Shown one piece after another: positions 1 to 11,988 of a DNA stretch of 64,000 nt. This DNA comes from Chrysemys picta bellii (Eukaryota; Chordata; Testudines; Emydidae): NCBI RefSeq assembly GCF_011386835.1, contig NC_088794.1, positions 65,302,506 through 65,366,505 of the forward strand, in the 5' to 3' direction. How positions within the stretch are numbered: position 1 is the first letter of the stretch; each line of letters opens with the position of its first letter. Both the position numbers and the translations under genes were made by a program. Under the pieces are notes generated by a model. The model made no database searches. It was not told the DNA's origin and was given only the letters and a program-made list of their open reading frames with translations.

Positions 1-311
1 AAAAAGTAAATATTTATCAATAGTTATTAACCTGTAGAATCTATTATCCTGCAGTTATGTTATGTCCTGTATACAGGGAAATACTGCAGTATCTCAGGTA
101 CCATGGTACTGGTATGGCAACTACTAGCTTTAAGTACTCTCTTAGCCTGTAGCATCCCAGGACTCACTGAAATATTTAAGGTAAATTATACGTATTTTTT
201 AATATTTATGTACCCTAGAGATAAAAAAGTCAGCTTTTCAAAATTCTACTTGCCCACTAATCTGGAGTGCATAACTCCCACCCCCACCACCATCATCACC
301 AACATCATCCT
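1..311. other. Unannotated intron-like DNA
   Basis: AT-rich sequence with no exon or recognisable repeat. A 71-codon open frame at 103-318 has no splice sites or family resemblance and is taken as chance. Confidence 0.5.
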
Positions 312-1226
312 GGCATAGAAAGTACGCTTATTAAATTTGCAGATGATACCAAACTGGGAGGGAATGCAACTGCTTTGGAGGATAGGGTCAAAATTCAAAA
401 TGATCTGGACAAATTGGAGAAACGGTCCGAGGTAACAGGATGAAGTTTAATAAAGACAAATGCAAAGTGCTCCACTTAGGAAGGAACAATCAGTTTCACA
501 CTACAGAATGGGAAGAGACTGTCTAGGAAGGAGTATGGCAGAAAGGGATATAGGGGTTATAGTGGACCACAAGCTAAATATGAGTCAACAGTGTGATACT
601 GTTGCAAAAAAAGCAAACGTGATTCTGGGATACATTAACAGGGGTGTTGTGAGCAAGATATGAGAAGTCATTCTTCCGCTCTACTCTGCACTGGTTAGGC
701 CTCAACTGGAGTATTGTGTCCAGTTCTGGGCACCACGTTTCAAGAAAGATGTGGAGAAATTGGAGAGGGTCCAGAGAAGAGCAACAAGAATGATTAAAAG
801 TCTAGAGAACATGACCTATGAAGGAAGGCTGAAAGAATTGGGTTTGTTTAGTTTGGAAAAAAGAAGACTGAGAGGGGACATGATAGCAGTTTTCAGGTAT
901 CTAAAAGGGTGTCAGAAGGAGGTGAGAGAAAACTTGTTCATCTTAGCCTCTAAGGGTAGAACAAGCAGCAATGGGCTTAAACTGCAGCAAGGGCGGTTTA
1001 GGTTGGACATTAGGAAAAAGTTCCTAACTGTCAGGGTGGTTAAACATTGGAATAAACTGCCTAGGGAGGTTGTGGAATCTCCATCTCTGGAGATATTTAA
1101 GAGTAGGTTAGATAAATGTCTATCAGGGATAGTCTAGACAGTATTTGGTCCTGCCATGAGGGCAGGTGACTGGACTCGATGACCTCTCGAGGTCCCTTCC
1201 AGTCCTAGAGTCTATGAATCTATGAA
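312..1226 (+). mobile_element. CR1 LINE, 5'-truncated 3' end of ORF2
   Basis: The + strand encodes the C-terminal part of a CR1-type reverse transcriptase. The catalytic FADDTKLGG block lies at about 334-360, followed by the MKFNKDKCKVLHLGR thumb region near 440-485. Then come [13 protein letters not shown] (about 700-735), the [11 protein letters not shown] and [13 protein letters not shown] blocks, and [22 protein letters not shown] near 1050-1110. The frame breaks at least twice, near 440 and 663, so the copy is dead. It ends in the CR1-style 3' tail, CGAGGTCCCTTCCAGTCCTA followed by TCTATGAATCTATGA near 1212-1226. Everything 5' of the FADD box is missing, the usual result of incomplete target-primed reverse transcription. 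The clade call is secure; the subfamily is not assigned. Confidence 0.95.
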
Positions 1227-1428
1227 GCCTGGTAAAGGGTGGGTGAGTAGATTTTGCAGTCGACTAGATAAATTTTCATGACAGTTTTCCAAGACTGATA
1301 AAAATTATATCAGGTGATGATTTACATTTTAAACTGTCCTTTAAAACTAACATTTTCATAGTGATAGGTGTGTACCAATAATGGAGAGGAATTATTTATG
1401 ATTGTAAAAGAGGATATAACTAGAAATA

Positions 1429-1545
1429 ATTGAATGAAAATCAATAACTGTCAGGACAAACTCTTGACTGTGAGATCTATGAGGCTGTGGAATAGGCTCC
1501 CAAAAAAAGTCGTGAGACATGCCCCCCCACCCCCCATCATTATTT
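1429..1545 (+). mobile_element. Older CR1 fragment
   Basis: A short open stretch encodes LTVRSMRLWNRLPKKVV. This matches the [17 protein letters not shown] block of the better-preserved CR1 at about 1030-1075 but is more diverged. It is an independent, older CR1 insertion or a misplaced piece of one, and is followed by a run of C. Confidence 0.6.
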
Positions 1546-2344
1546 GGGGCTTTTTAAGGAACACTGGACAAAGTGTTAGCAAATATTCTTTGGGGGTCAA
1601 TCGTGCTCTGGCAGGGTGCTAAGCTACTTCATCCAATAAATCTTTTCCTATTTTCTATTCTATCTCCTTTGTCCTATTTTTCTCTTGCCACAATTGATAA
1701 TATATTAAAATATTGCAAACATAATGTTTGGGAAAATCTTGTTAAAATACCTGTTATAATTTTAAATGCAAATTAAAGAAATGTCATAAAATATTGTTAA
1801 ATGTTTCACTTCTAACAAAGCCTTCAGTCATCTGCTTTGGGAGTAAGTTTGGCCATTAGAACAACAACAACAAAAAACAGTTCAAACTAGTCTTTAAAGA
1901 TGTTTAACCAGCACTGTTTCAGACATGGAGTAAAACTTTAAATTGACTCAAAGACTATAGATTTGTTGCAATCTTTGCAGTTCACTGAACTTTTTTTCTG
2001 TGCATACATATTTCAAGTAAACTCTGTAGTTATAAGGATAGCAAGTGACACGTTATGGACCCTAAATCGTTGCACTGTGAAATATGCACAGAAAAAGGAC
2101 AAATGAAGATATCAAGGGTCTGTTCTATTTTGCACTGAACTGTAAAATGCCACCCTTGTTGTACAGAAGATCACTGGTTCTGAGCAGGGCTCATTGACTG
2201 CTAAGTTGTGGGTAGTGTTTCACTTTCTGCAACTGTTAATATCCTGGGTTATCCAGGCATAATGACCTCTCTATTTGTGACACATTGTTGAATTTTCTGG
2301 TTCTTTTAACTTATTCAAACCCTTTTTTCTCCATTCATTGGAAG
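1546..2344. other. Intron-like DNA 5' of the first supported exon
   Basis: AT-rich sequence without an identified repeat. It ends in the pyrimidine-rich stretch and AG at 2343-2344 that serve as acceptor for the exon at 2345. Confidence 0.5.
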
Positions 2345-2463
2345 GCTGGAATGATTCTGAGTCGAGCTTTGGTACAGAGCTGTCTAGCTATTGGTCATCC
2401 AATTAGAGTTGAGACAGATGATGGCATATCTCTGGAAGGATATAAGTTAACAGTACAGAAAAG
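2345..2463 (+). CDS. DCDC1: Coding exon, ricin-B-like repeat (candidate DCDC1)
   Basis: This 119-nt exon starts after a pyrimidine-rich acceptor (AG at 2343-2344) in phase 0. It ends at AAG|GTACTG, splitting an AG-N codon (phase 2). It encodes AGMILSRALVQSCLAIG followed by HPIRVETDDGISLEGYKL and TVQK. The GMI.S.A...CL.I pattern and the later L-E-G-Y-K-L strand look like one repeat of a ricin-B-type beta-trefoil. The split codon is completed as AGA (Arg) by the exon at 5700. DCDC1 combines doublecortin and ricin-B-like domains and is thought to bind microtubules. The exon call is firmer than the gene name, which I could not test by a search. Confidence 0.72.
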
Positions 2464-2710
2464 GTACTGATAATATGTTGCTTGTGCCATATATAGAATT
2501 ATATGGGTAATTTGAATGTTATTGAGAAATGCTGCTATACTGTTTTATTTCAGTGTTCCTGAATCATATATGTTAATCAATGTATTATTATAGCTGACCT
2601 TTCATCTTCAAATTCCTACTGGAATCAGAATTTCAATTATATAACCAGTCATCTAATTATTAGTCATCTCTCTCTGTCTTTTAAAGATTTTAAATAATCA
2701 TAAAGATTTG

Positions 2711-2754
2711 TTTCAGAGTAGCAGCCGTGTTAGTCTGTACTCCTGTTCTTTTTA
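2711..2754 (+). mobile_element. Minimal foldback SINE (promoter head plus T-run)
   Basis: The tRNA-like SINE head (TTTCAGAGTAGCAGCCGTGT, then TAGTCTGTA) is joined directly to CTCCTGTTCTTTTT. The latter is the reverse complement of the start of the SINE body (AAAAAGAACAGGAG). The piece is flanked by near-identical 12-bp direct repeats, CATAAAGATTTG at 2699-2710 and CATAAAGGTTTG at 2755-2766, one mismatch. It is therefore a complete insertion of a strongly internally deleted foldback SINE, not a random truncation. Confidence 0.75.
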
Positions 2755-2892
2755 CATAAAGGTTTGGACAGTTTAAGAATGTAGCCTCTTTGAAATATAT
2801 AAGCTAAAAATGGAGTTGACCCTACAATATAGTGTTTGCTTTTCCCAGTCTGAATGCGTTCTGATTTCTGCTAATCCTGCAAGATTATTGGG

Positions 2893-2950
2893 GCAGATCC
2901 TGCAGTCAGTGGAGCTATGACAATTTACAGCAGCTGAGTTAGTTGAGCAC
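2893..2950. repeat. Old interspersed repeat fragment
   Basis: GGGGCAGATCCTGCAGTCAG and GGAGCTATGACAATTTACAG resemble a palindromic old repeat, also seen near 47360-47425, with the theme 'gggcagatcct...gctatgac-atttaca'. Family not assigned. Confidence 0.4.
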
Positions 2951-3112
2951 TGGAATATCGTCCTTCTCCTTCCCCACCAAACACAAAAAAGTAAAATTAC
3001 TTGTGTTACATGCTAACAGTAACTCTTTCTTATCTTGGCCATCACCATGAAACTCTCTTTTCTTTAGGATCACATAATCTACATGCTTTTTAACTTTGTC
3101 CCTTATAACTAT

Positions 3113-3302
3113 AGCAAGGGCGGGTTAGGTTGGACATTAGGAAAAAGTTCCTAACTGTCAGGGTGGTTAAACATTGGAATAAACTGCCTAGGGAGGTTGT
3201 GGAATCTCCATCTCTGGAGATATTTAAGAGTAGGTTAGATAAATGTCTATCAGGGATAGTCTAGACAGTATTTGGTCCTGCCATGAGGGCAGGGGACTGG
3301 AC
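3113..3302 (+). mobile_element. CR1 internal segment, near-identical to 986-1175
   Basis: These 190 bp match positions 986-1175 at a constant offset of 2127 with two mismatches that I can see (about 99% identity). The copy starts and stops abruptly inside the CR1 sequence, without the CR1 3' tail and without any extra 5' sequence. That is not how target-primed CR1 copies usually end. It encodes the same [17 protein letters not shown] block. Confidence 0.9.
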
Positions 3303-3804
3303 ATTTCAGAATTTTGCTATCTGAAATGGAAACAACACAACATGAAGAAAAAGGAAGCAAAACTTAACAGTGACATCTAGTTCCTTAGCAAATGCAAGAA
3401 ACAAAACATCATCCCAGAGGTCTCACTATCTATAATCCTCTGACCACTACATGCAACTCCAGATATGCTGAACAGCTCTGCAGACGGATGTCAGAAACAT
3501 ACAATAATGGAAAAACATTCATTTTAGACTGAATTTGTAGGTTGGGTTCACTTAGAGAAGTATAAGCAAAAGGCAAAACTACTTGCAACAGGATTTTTAT
3601 TTTTATTTTTTTGCTGTTCATTACAAACTCTCTCAGGGACTTGTTTGCAATTTTTTTGCTTGAAAATGAACTCCTTTCTAAGATACTAAATGCATGTGCC
3701 ATTCCAGTGTCCTTACTACTAGATAATCCATGGTGGAAGCCACAAGAACAGTTTTGTCAGGTATAGATTCAAATTCTCATTCAAGAACTCCATAGTATAC
3801 ACAG

Positions 3805-3951
3805 CCGTGTTAGTCTGTATCCGCAAAAAGAAGCATAAGCTTTCGTGGACTACAGCCCACTTCTTCGGAGTGGGCTGTAGTCCACGAAAGCTTATGCTCT
3901 AATAAATTTGTTAGTCTCTAAGGTGCCACAAGTCCTCCTGTTCTTCTTTTT
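3805..3951 (+). mobile_element. Foldback (tail-to-tail) tRNA-derived SINE
   Basis: The element has exact 13-bp target duplications, ATAGTATACACAG, at 3792-3804 and 3952-3964. On the left is the SINE head (CCGTGTTAGTCTGTATCCGC then AAAAAGAA), then body sequence 3833-3860. A 9-nt centre follows, then its perfect 28-nt reverse complement at 3870-3897. The right arm continues through the rest of the body in reverse to CTTCTTTTT, where the duplication starts. The left arm has lost the part of the body between the A-run and GCATAAGC. It lies in the intron before the 5700 exon. Confidence 0.9.
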
Positions 3952-5699
3952 ATAGTATACACAGTAGTGTACACAACTGTGTTTTGGTGTTGGTCATTCA
4001 CAACAAAAGCTTGTTTGCTTTATCCTCTTTTGACCTCCAATTTTTGTGTGTGTTCTTCATTTTACATACCAGATGTTTTACAAGCTGTATATTAGCATTA
4101 CTAATTACATGCTTAGGCATGGCTTAAAGAACACATAGTACCCACAGACTTTCTCCACTGGAAAACATCAACAGGTATATACAAATGACAAAGGAACCAC
4201 CTCAGTAACATGGTACAGTTCTAAAAATTCTTACTCAAGAAGTAATCCTGATTTATATGAGTATTCCCATTGAAGTCTATTTGTTTGCATAAGGACTACA
4301 CATGATTTAGCAAGCGGGCCTCAATTCTGAAAATTAAATATTACGAAATATGGAATCTCACTTAGGTACACTGGGTAACATTCACATTTATTTAGAAGTA
4401 AACATTTCCAATATTGTTCTAGCAAGCCTAACCCTAGAAAGAAAGATCAAGGGAAAGTTTTTTAGTAGATTATATCTGTTAACCTGCTCAGCATGGGAGA
4501 GCTTTTATTAATATTGTATATTCCCAATGGCATAGTTCTCAGGGTCACTATGCCTTTTATGCCTATACTTCCCAGCAAAGGAACAATTGCATAGGATAGG
4601 GTGAATGTTTTACTAGACCATTGGGCACATTGATTTTTATATTCATGGATATGTAGATCAAATTGAAATAACCTAAAGGGGGCTGATGTGATGCCCCAGG
4701 AGTGTTACAGATGTCAAGATTCCTAGTAACTTTGAGTATGTTTCTACTCTGGGTGCACTCCCTGCAGAAAAATAGCACAGGGTGTCATTGAGATCTGTCA
4801 CTTGCTGACACTTAGGGGAAAAAACTCCTCTACCTACACTAGGTCATTCCCAAGACATGTCCCATATGAATAAGATTGTGCACTGAACCTAGTTTTGATT
4901 TATTTACATTTAAAGTAAATGTTACACAAGTCAGACACACATGATCTTTTGCTTGCTGATATATCCTTAAGCAAATGTCCATGTATTGGAATGCTAAGAT
5001 GTCTTTTTTTTCTTATATAGGACACTACCTCAGAAATGTATTTTTGTAAACACCCTGAAACTAAAGGGCAGGAGCGACCTCTATTTAAAGATCTGATAAA
5101 ATTGCACTGATTTAAGGAACTTCTTGTTTTGAAGTGTTTATATTGTTTAATATTGAAATGTTAATGATGAAAAAATCATAAGATGATGTTAAGATTGAAA
5201 AAGATATGAAGTCTAGGAAACTAAACCTTAAGGTCCATCCTCCTTCTTCAGCTGTGTTATTGTGAAGCCCTTTCCCCCAGAAATAAGGCATCATGAGTTA
5301 AAATCCAGGTGTCAGATAGAATTTGGGCGTTTTGGGGATTTCTCAGTTAGTATCACAACTTTAATCCTATTTAAGCATTTTTTAAAATCTGATTCCTTAT
5401 ATGGTATGGTCAAAAGAAATGCTGATGGATTATCTAAAACACAATAAGAAAACAGAAAAGGAAATAGGTTTTCAATGTCACTGGCATTGTGTTTAATTTC
5501 TTGTTTTCAGAATAGCTTTTTGGTTTTTTAAAACATGTATCATGACTCATCAGGCAAAAGTGAAACAGGCATCTTTTATTTGGGAAATCTCACTCTGGAA
5601 ACTAAAAGTGTAAATGCCATTTGCTGTGTTCATTTGTTTTTTTATTATTTAGTAAGAACTAAACAGGTTTAACTCTTTGATTATACCTTTCCATTACAG

Positions 5700-5760
5700 A
5701 GACAAAAGCAGCATCTATCAACACTGGGGTTTTGGAAATGATGGTTCTATCTATTGTAAG
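5700..5760 (+). CDS. DCDC1: Coding exon with QxW motif (candidate DCDC1)
   Basis: This 61-nt exon follows a TTACAG acceptor. Its first base completes the split Arg codon of the previous exon, and it reads DKSSIYQHWGFGNDGSIYCK. QHW fits the QxW signature of ricin-B-type repeats, and GFGNDGSI is the usual turn and strand after it. I place the donor at AAG|GTGCGT (5761) because only that phase joins in frame to the next exon, giving SIYCK-AYPEFVLTY, a normal ricin-like DGxI-xK-A-P-x-x-xL run. A consensus GTAAGT lies 11 nt downstream (5772), but its use would shift the frame into an early stop. Confidence 0.72.
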
Positions 5761-6560
5761 GTGCGTGCTTCGTAAGTATGTTTGAAGGAAGATGAGGTTT
5801 TTTTTTAAACTGGTTTACCCTCCTTTTCATACTTTCACGTGAAACCTATCAATGTAGGAAAGTTATGTGCATGTGGTGAGGAAAGCACCGTCCTGCATTA
5901 ATAATTTCAATGTTTTTGTTTTAAATTGTCTCCATGTTAATATTAGAACATTCTATAAAAATATGTTTTCAGTTATTGGTGTCTCTTTTAAATTTGCTTT
6001 TGTTCTTTAATTTTTAATGCTTTCCTTCATCATTATTTTACACATATCTATTTTGATTTATAACTAGTTTTATATAAATAAAAATGCAACGTTATTCTTA
6101 ATTTAATTGATATAAGAGAATTCACCTGGCCAGAAATCAGTATTTGGAAGGAAGGCTAAAGCTAAAAACAATATAAGATGCTACTGCCATCTGAAATGAG
6201 ATGCATGTTTCATTGCTTTTATATTCATTTATTAAGAGAGGCTTAAACACATATGGGGCTGGAACTTGAGCTCCTTAAGCCCAGGTCTTGCTATGCCACT
6301 GGCTAACAGAGTTTTTAATGTAAACATTCAAAGAGCTTTAAATGTAGTGATTTTGTACATGGAACAAAACATAGAGACAGCTTTAGCAAACAATGAGATA
6401 TTCTTTCATTAAAAAGAGATGTAGAAAGGCCTTTCCACATTTTGATTGGGAAAGAAGGGAACGCCTATTTATGGTATTTGTGTATTGTGGGGACTATTTA
6501 AAGGACAGTTCTCAAGTTAAGTGATTGTGAGGCAATTGTTTCAGTAAAACTCTGAGTCAG

Positions 6561-7622
6561 TGACCACATAGCACCTTTAAACAGTGGGGATGGGAGTCAG
6601 GGCATTGTTCAGCTTGCCAGGGAAGAGGGAATAGCGCTTTACAGCCAGGAGGGGAAATGAGGCTCAGAAGTGGCTGCAAAAGAGAGTGTGGGTCAGTGTA
6701 GCGACACTGATGCTGAATCTCCTCCCCAGGGACCAGAAGGGCCGGGGAGTTCAAACGGGGCAAGCCCAGCGGGAAAAGCCCCTTTTTCCAGGACCAGGCA
6801 AAGCAGCACCCACCCTACCTCTCCTTGAGGCAGCAAAATGCCAGGTTTGCTCAGGACCTGCTGTGGGTGTTGTGCTAGCTGCTTCTTTCTAGGGGGCTGG
6901 GAAGGAATTTTTCCCTCACCACCAGATTGGCCAAGGTTTTTATTTTTGCTTTCCCCACAACGGGTTCAGGGAGGGCTTTGTTATGGTGCGTAGGGAAGGG
7001 AGTTAGGCTATGATGTCACAACTCATTATATAAGTGTGGGGCAGCTGCCCAGTGCAGGGACTCCATAGGGAAGGGCTGCAACGACTGGATAAATGGCTTG
7101 GTAAAGGTCTTAAAACACCGTAAAAGAAGTATTTGTTAAAAGAGTGGAACGGGAAGGGGGTATTCGGAGCTCCTATGACTGGCACAGCAGGTAGCTAACC
7201 CTCCTTTCACCATAACCCTTATTTGATGGGGGAATGGTAAGGGAATCACCCTGCCTCAGCCTCCCTGCACCAATCAGTGTCTCCTCTGAGAGACCCCTTT
7301 CCTGCCTGCATTCCAAGCCTCTCCCTGGGGAGGGCAAGAGGTGGCCAAGCAGGGAAGGTCTGACTTTTGTTTCTGAATTTGCAGATGTGCCATTGAGCTG
7401 TGGAAGGCCTTGGGTGAAGGTCTCAGCAATGGGTTGGCTGGGGGCCCTGGGTGGAAAAAGAGGAGGCTGGCAGAAGGACCCTGGTAGTTAATGAATGATC
7501 ATGGAGTTACCTGCACTATCCACTTTTATCTGCTGGGTAGTCCCAGACATCTAATAATAAAGTTCTGACCTGATTAAAACCATATCAGGTGTCTCCTGTC
7601 CTTCTTCCAGTATTGCTGGACA
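6561..7622 (+). mobile_element. LTR-like repeat, + orientation
   Basis: The sequence begins TGACCACATAGCACC and ends TTGCTGGACA, so it has TG...CA ends. A TATATAAG box lies near 7027-7034 and an AATAAA signal at 7556-7561, followed by a T/G-rich downstream region, the order expected of a U3-R-U5 repeat. A second copy sits in reverse at 43692-45575. Shared blocks run from the first bases (CACCTTTAA), through GGATAAATGGCTTGGTAAAG, to the end (AGTCCCAGACATCTAATAAT). I could not find a clean target duplication. It is probably a solo LTR of an endogenous retrovirus-like element. No coding part is present. Confidence 0.65.
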
Positions 7623-9444
7623 AAGTCCACTTCTTAAAAAATAAAATCAACCAACAAACTAAAACCTACTGCTTCAGGACTAAACTGAAGATGACATTAA
7701 AAATACCAACCAACTTACACTCGTGATTGCCCTTTTTGTAAATACAATGGACTGCTGGTTGTTGTGCCTACTCTCTAACTCTTCAAATACATTACTGGTG
7801 GAAGAGGAATATATTTCTCTGAGTATATTTGCTGTCAAGAAGTTCCTTTCAGTGACTGCAGTCACATCAAGTCTCTGAATGACAGTGTTAATGTGGGCAA
7901 CATGAGTGCAACGGCCTTTAGTGCATAGTGTTGACAAAGAGACTCTTTTTATTTTGTATGGGTGAAGATGAGTGTCCTCACGCTGCAGCTTGAATGAATG
8001 AATTCTGACATATTTTAGGTCAGTTCATATATGTGGGCATTAGGGATCCATGGACAGTAGTATTTGGTTAACATTCACTCTCTTCTCCCCTCCTTACCCT
8101 TCCAACTCAAATAATCGGCTGTATACCACTAGTGGCTTAGGAGGGGTGATGTCCAGTGCCTTTGGCAAAGATTAATTGAATTGTACTTACCAGGACCTAA
8201 AAAGTTTCAGTGGCTCTTGAATGTACAGTGAATTTTCTGAAAATGTGAACTGAAATGTTGGGAACCTGTACAGTGTTAAAATCTGCTAACTTACAGAAAA
8301 TAATAGAATACTCAGTCCAGCAGGAAATCAATAGCAGGCCTGTCACTAGCATTGTCTGCCTGGGACCAGCCTTCTATTTTCCTCCCACTCATACGGACAT
8401 TCCATCGGAATGATTAGATACTACTGTTCACATAGCACTGATGGACTGACAGAATGGAGCGACAGTAGAAGTGTTCTCTCTTTCTTTACCTGCTGAGTAC
8501 AGCACTTCGTCCTTTTTTGTTATGCACAGTGATTTTTCATGTGCTGGCTTTTTAAAACCCTTTGTGTACTCTCTATATAATATTGACTTCCAAAATTTCT
8601 ACTACTTGACTGCTGACAACAGAACATTTCTGATCAATTCTGGCCTGTGTTTGACTCACTGAGAACTGGGTGCTAACAATTAGTAGTTCTAATCCCCAAA
8701 TGGTGTATTTTTCTATATATTTCCCAGCACATTCACTTTATCTGTAGTGTCATGTTTTAAGTTGTAGCATGTGTCAGCCAACAAGAACTGACACAGTAAA
8801 ATGACATAATACAATGTAATGATATGTGACACATTCATATTGAAAGGGGAACACACTTTCTTTGGAATTGATATCTGCTATTCACTGATTAATTATATTT
8901 GTAAATAATTTACAATCTATTATTTATACTGCTTAAATATAACTGTCTTCTGTACTATGTAAGCTTTTAAAGGCAAGACTATAAAATGATTAAATGCTGT
9001 ACTATAAAGTGCTTATTCCTAATCTGACACTGATATAATCTCTTTCCAGTCTCTTGACAATATCATTGCTGTAAAGTACAGTAAAAGTTAACCTCTCCAA
9101 CACCTTAGTGTTATGCATTTAGGATAAATTAACTTTTTGGGTTTGTTCCCTAAATATTATCTTCAAAACTGTAATTTTTGCCCTTACTCATAATGGGCCA
9201 ATTTCTATGCTCTTCACTCTCATTTAAATCAATAGAAGCTTTACCTGAAAAATAACGTCAAGTCTGATCTCATTATAAACAAGGGTAGAAATCAGATTTC
9301 AATTACTTCTAGAAATCAATAAATGCTAACTGTGCTCTTTAATAGCCATACTTTGTTATGGATTGTGCATTTATGCCTACCACTGGCATCATCATGAATA
9401 TTGTGCACTTAAAGCAAATTTAATCCTAAAAGTGAAGCATATTA

Positions 9445-9562
9445 AAGACTATGGGTACATTTTTCAAAAGTGCCTAAGTGCCATTTTTAAAAGTGATTTA
9501 TACACGTGGGAGCCAATGGGACTTAAGTCACTTAAGTCACTTAAGCATTTTTTAAATGTTTA
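9445..9562. repeat. Old palindromic repeat
   Basis: The motif TTTTCAAAAGTGCCTAAGTG followed by repeats of GGGACTTAAGTCACTTAAG resembles an inverted-repeat element also present around 28805-29225. There is a local ACTTAAGTC/ACTTAAGTC tandem. Family not assigned. Confidence 0.45.
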
Positions 9563-11988
9563 TGGGAGATCTAGTGTAGTGTATCAGATCTGAGTTAAAG
9601 ACAGTGATAAACTGTGAATAAACAAGTGAGAGTGCTGCATCAAATTCTAGATACACAACTAGCGAGACTCAATATTATTGATGGCAGAAAAACATCTAAT
9701 CTGTTCCTCAGAAAATGAAAGCCACTTATTGTACTGCTTTTTCTGTTTGAGAAGTTTACTTTAAAATATAGTGAGTTCAGAAGAAAAAAATCCTCACAGA
9801 TGAAGAAAGGTTGACTGTAAACTAACTGAAAAGAAAGACACTGCAACTAAGGCACAAAATATTGAACTTTATCATTAGATGCATCAGCCAAAATTGATAA
9901 TATTATCAGCAGCTATTGTGATGTTAACATTATCAAGTGATCTCAGAATATGTGGAACAAAAAAGTTCTCTCAGATCTGCATGGCAGCCCTGATGTTCTG
10001 TTTTCCGTTTGGACTCAGAAATGTCATTGATATCCGTGGGTAATCTACAGAATTGGCATTGCAGAATATTGTTTAGAAAGGGTGCTAAAATACAATAGCA
10101 ATAGGTGCTTTATAAATGAAATAGATAGATTAGAAGGACTGGACTCAAGAGCTACCCAGTGGAATGTTTGCCCTTGTGCTTATGAAATATACTAATAACA
10201 GCAGTCACTAACTTCTAGTGTGTGTTTAGCAGACGATGCCCACATAAATATTAATGAGAAAGCATGTATTTTTTTAAAAAATTGTTATTTCATATTTGCA
10301 GTTTTGAAGTATAGTACTTAACTAGTGTTTGAATATTTTTCCATGAAAAAATAGTAAAAGTGATCATAAAGCTGTAAACTACATTTGTGGCTGTCAAAGC
10401 CCCACAGGAAATACTATGCCTCTAACCTTTACACAGTGTTTCTGGGAGACTACATCATCAAAGCTAGGTCCTAGGCTTCTACTTTTTACAAAGGGCTCCA
10501 CGGCTCTACTACCATGAGACTGAATCACTGTCTTCAGCACTGCTATTTTTCACCATGGCTCCTTCAGCAGGACCAAAAGAGTATAACTCTCCAGTTGGGA
10601 ACTTACCCCTCTTGAGAGCTATGCAACCAGCAGATCTTTTGCAATGACATAGGACAGCCTTTTCAAAACAAGCCATCTTTCATTAATCAATTAACATTCA
10701 GTGTGTAGGGTCCTCATATTAGAATAAAAAGCAGAATTTATAAACGCGTCCGTACTGGCAGTGTTGCCTGCCTCTTTGGCGAAAAGCATCCAGGATTCCA
10801 TCTCTCCCACTGCACTGGGCAACAGCATTCTTACAGTTTTCCCACACATTTGTCATCTACTGCTTTCACATGTTCTGCCTCCAATGGCTGGTAGTCATTA
10901 AAAGTTAACGTCTGGTTGTTGGTCTTCCATTGAATTTCCAAGGTAATGCCATTCATGTTGACAGTGCTTGCTAGTTCATTCATACCAACCATTGTGTATT
11001 GTGATCAACATCCATCTCGTATTCTCCTGTCCCAGAGGATAAATTGATTCCATCAGTTCTAATAGGTCATAATACAAAAGTGATAAACTGAGCCATGCAT
11101 ATTTTTCATAAAAATACATAATTTCCCCACATTCTCCATAATGACTGTAAGCAAGAAATACTTTCATTTAGGCATAATCCAGGCTCTTTCACCATGGCCA
11201 CCTATGACCCTTTGAAAGCTACTTAGGCTGAAGTAGCTTCTGAGTAGTGACAATGCAGTCACTTCACAGCCTGGGATAAGGAAATGAGACTGATCATGTT
11301 ACCCTGATGGAAGATATGGTGATTTTGTTGTTGGTTAAGTATCTGAGAATGCAGATGTTCCTTCCTGCTAGGAAATAGGATGTTATTGCTAGGATATGAT
11401 AATTTCACCTGGAGCATTTTAGCTAACTTGATAGGCTAGCAAGGTCAATAGTTGGCAACTGAATTTTATTTTTAGTTTGTTAAAAAATAAAATGCAGTCA
11501 TTTCACAGCTCAGAGCTTTTTTTCCATCTGAAATGGTAAAACATGTTTGAGTTCATGCCTTTTTGCAAAGTGGCATTCTGCTAATATCTCATATTTCAGA
11601 GCCTAGCTAAATATGATGCTCATATTTAATTATATATAGTTACTTAAAAATAGGGATACAATATTTGTTTTATCAGAGAGTAAAAAGAAAAACTTTATTC
11701 CATTTAAGTGGGTGTTTCAGTCTTAAAAGCCGTCAGTTCATATTCTTAAGTTACTTCTTAGTCTTTGCATAGTGTATTTTTCACTGTAGTACATCTGTAA
11801 AAGTCATTATGTAAATTTGAATTAGGAAAACTTCCTGAAATACAAAGTTATTTATATGCAGTAACTTTTGTGACATTGCCTATATCAACCACTCTTCCCA
11901 TAATTCCTGGTGTGTAGTTTGTTGTAATTCTGCTGATATACCCTAATGTTACTCTTTGTCACTCTTCTGCCTTTGTCCTTTCCTGCAG

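Larger units (their letters stand above)
2464..5699 (+). other. Intron between the first two supported exons
   Basis: The intron runs from GTACTG at 2464 to a TTACAG acceptor at 5694-5699. It contains two foldback SINEs, a CR1 segment and an old repeat listed separately. I see nothing else in about 4000-5690 apart from AT-rich sequence and chance open frames. Confidence 0.6.
5761..11988 (+). other. Intron with LTR-like and old repeats
   Basis: The intron runs between the 5700-5760 and 11989-12147 exons. Apart from the LTR-like element at 6561-7622 and an old repeat near 9450, I see no gene or structured feature at 5780-6560, 7625-9440 or 9565-11980. Open frames there, such as 7680-7937 and 9363-9593, lack splice sites or family resemblance. 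Confidence 0.55.

Noticed and set aside
2711..2740. tRNA gene at SINE heads
   Set aside because: Only tRNA-derived promoter heads of SINEs are present; there is no full cloverleaf, anticodon arm or mature 3' end.
3805..3951. Two separate SINE insertions in opposite directions
   Set aside because: Only one pair of target duplications encloses the whole unit, with none at the centre.
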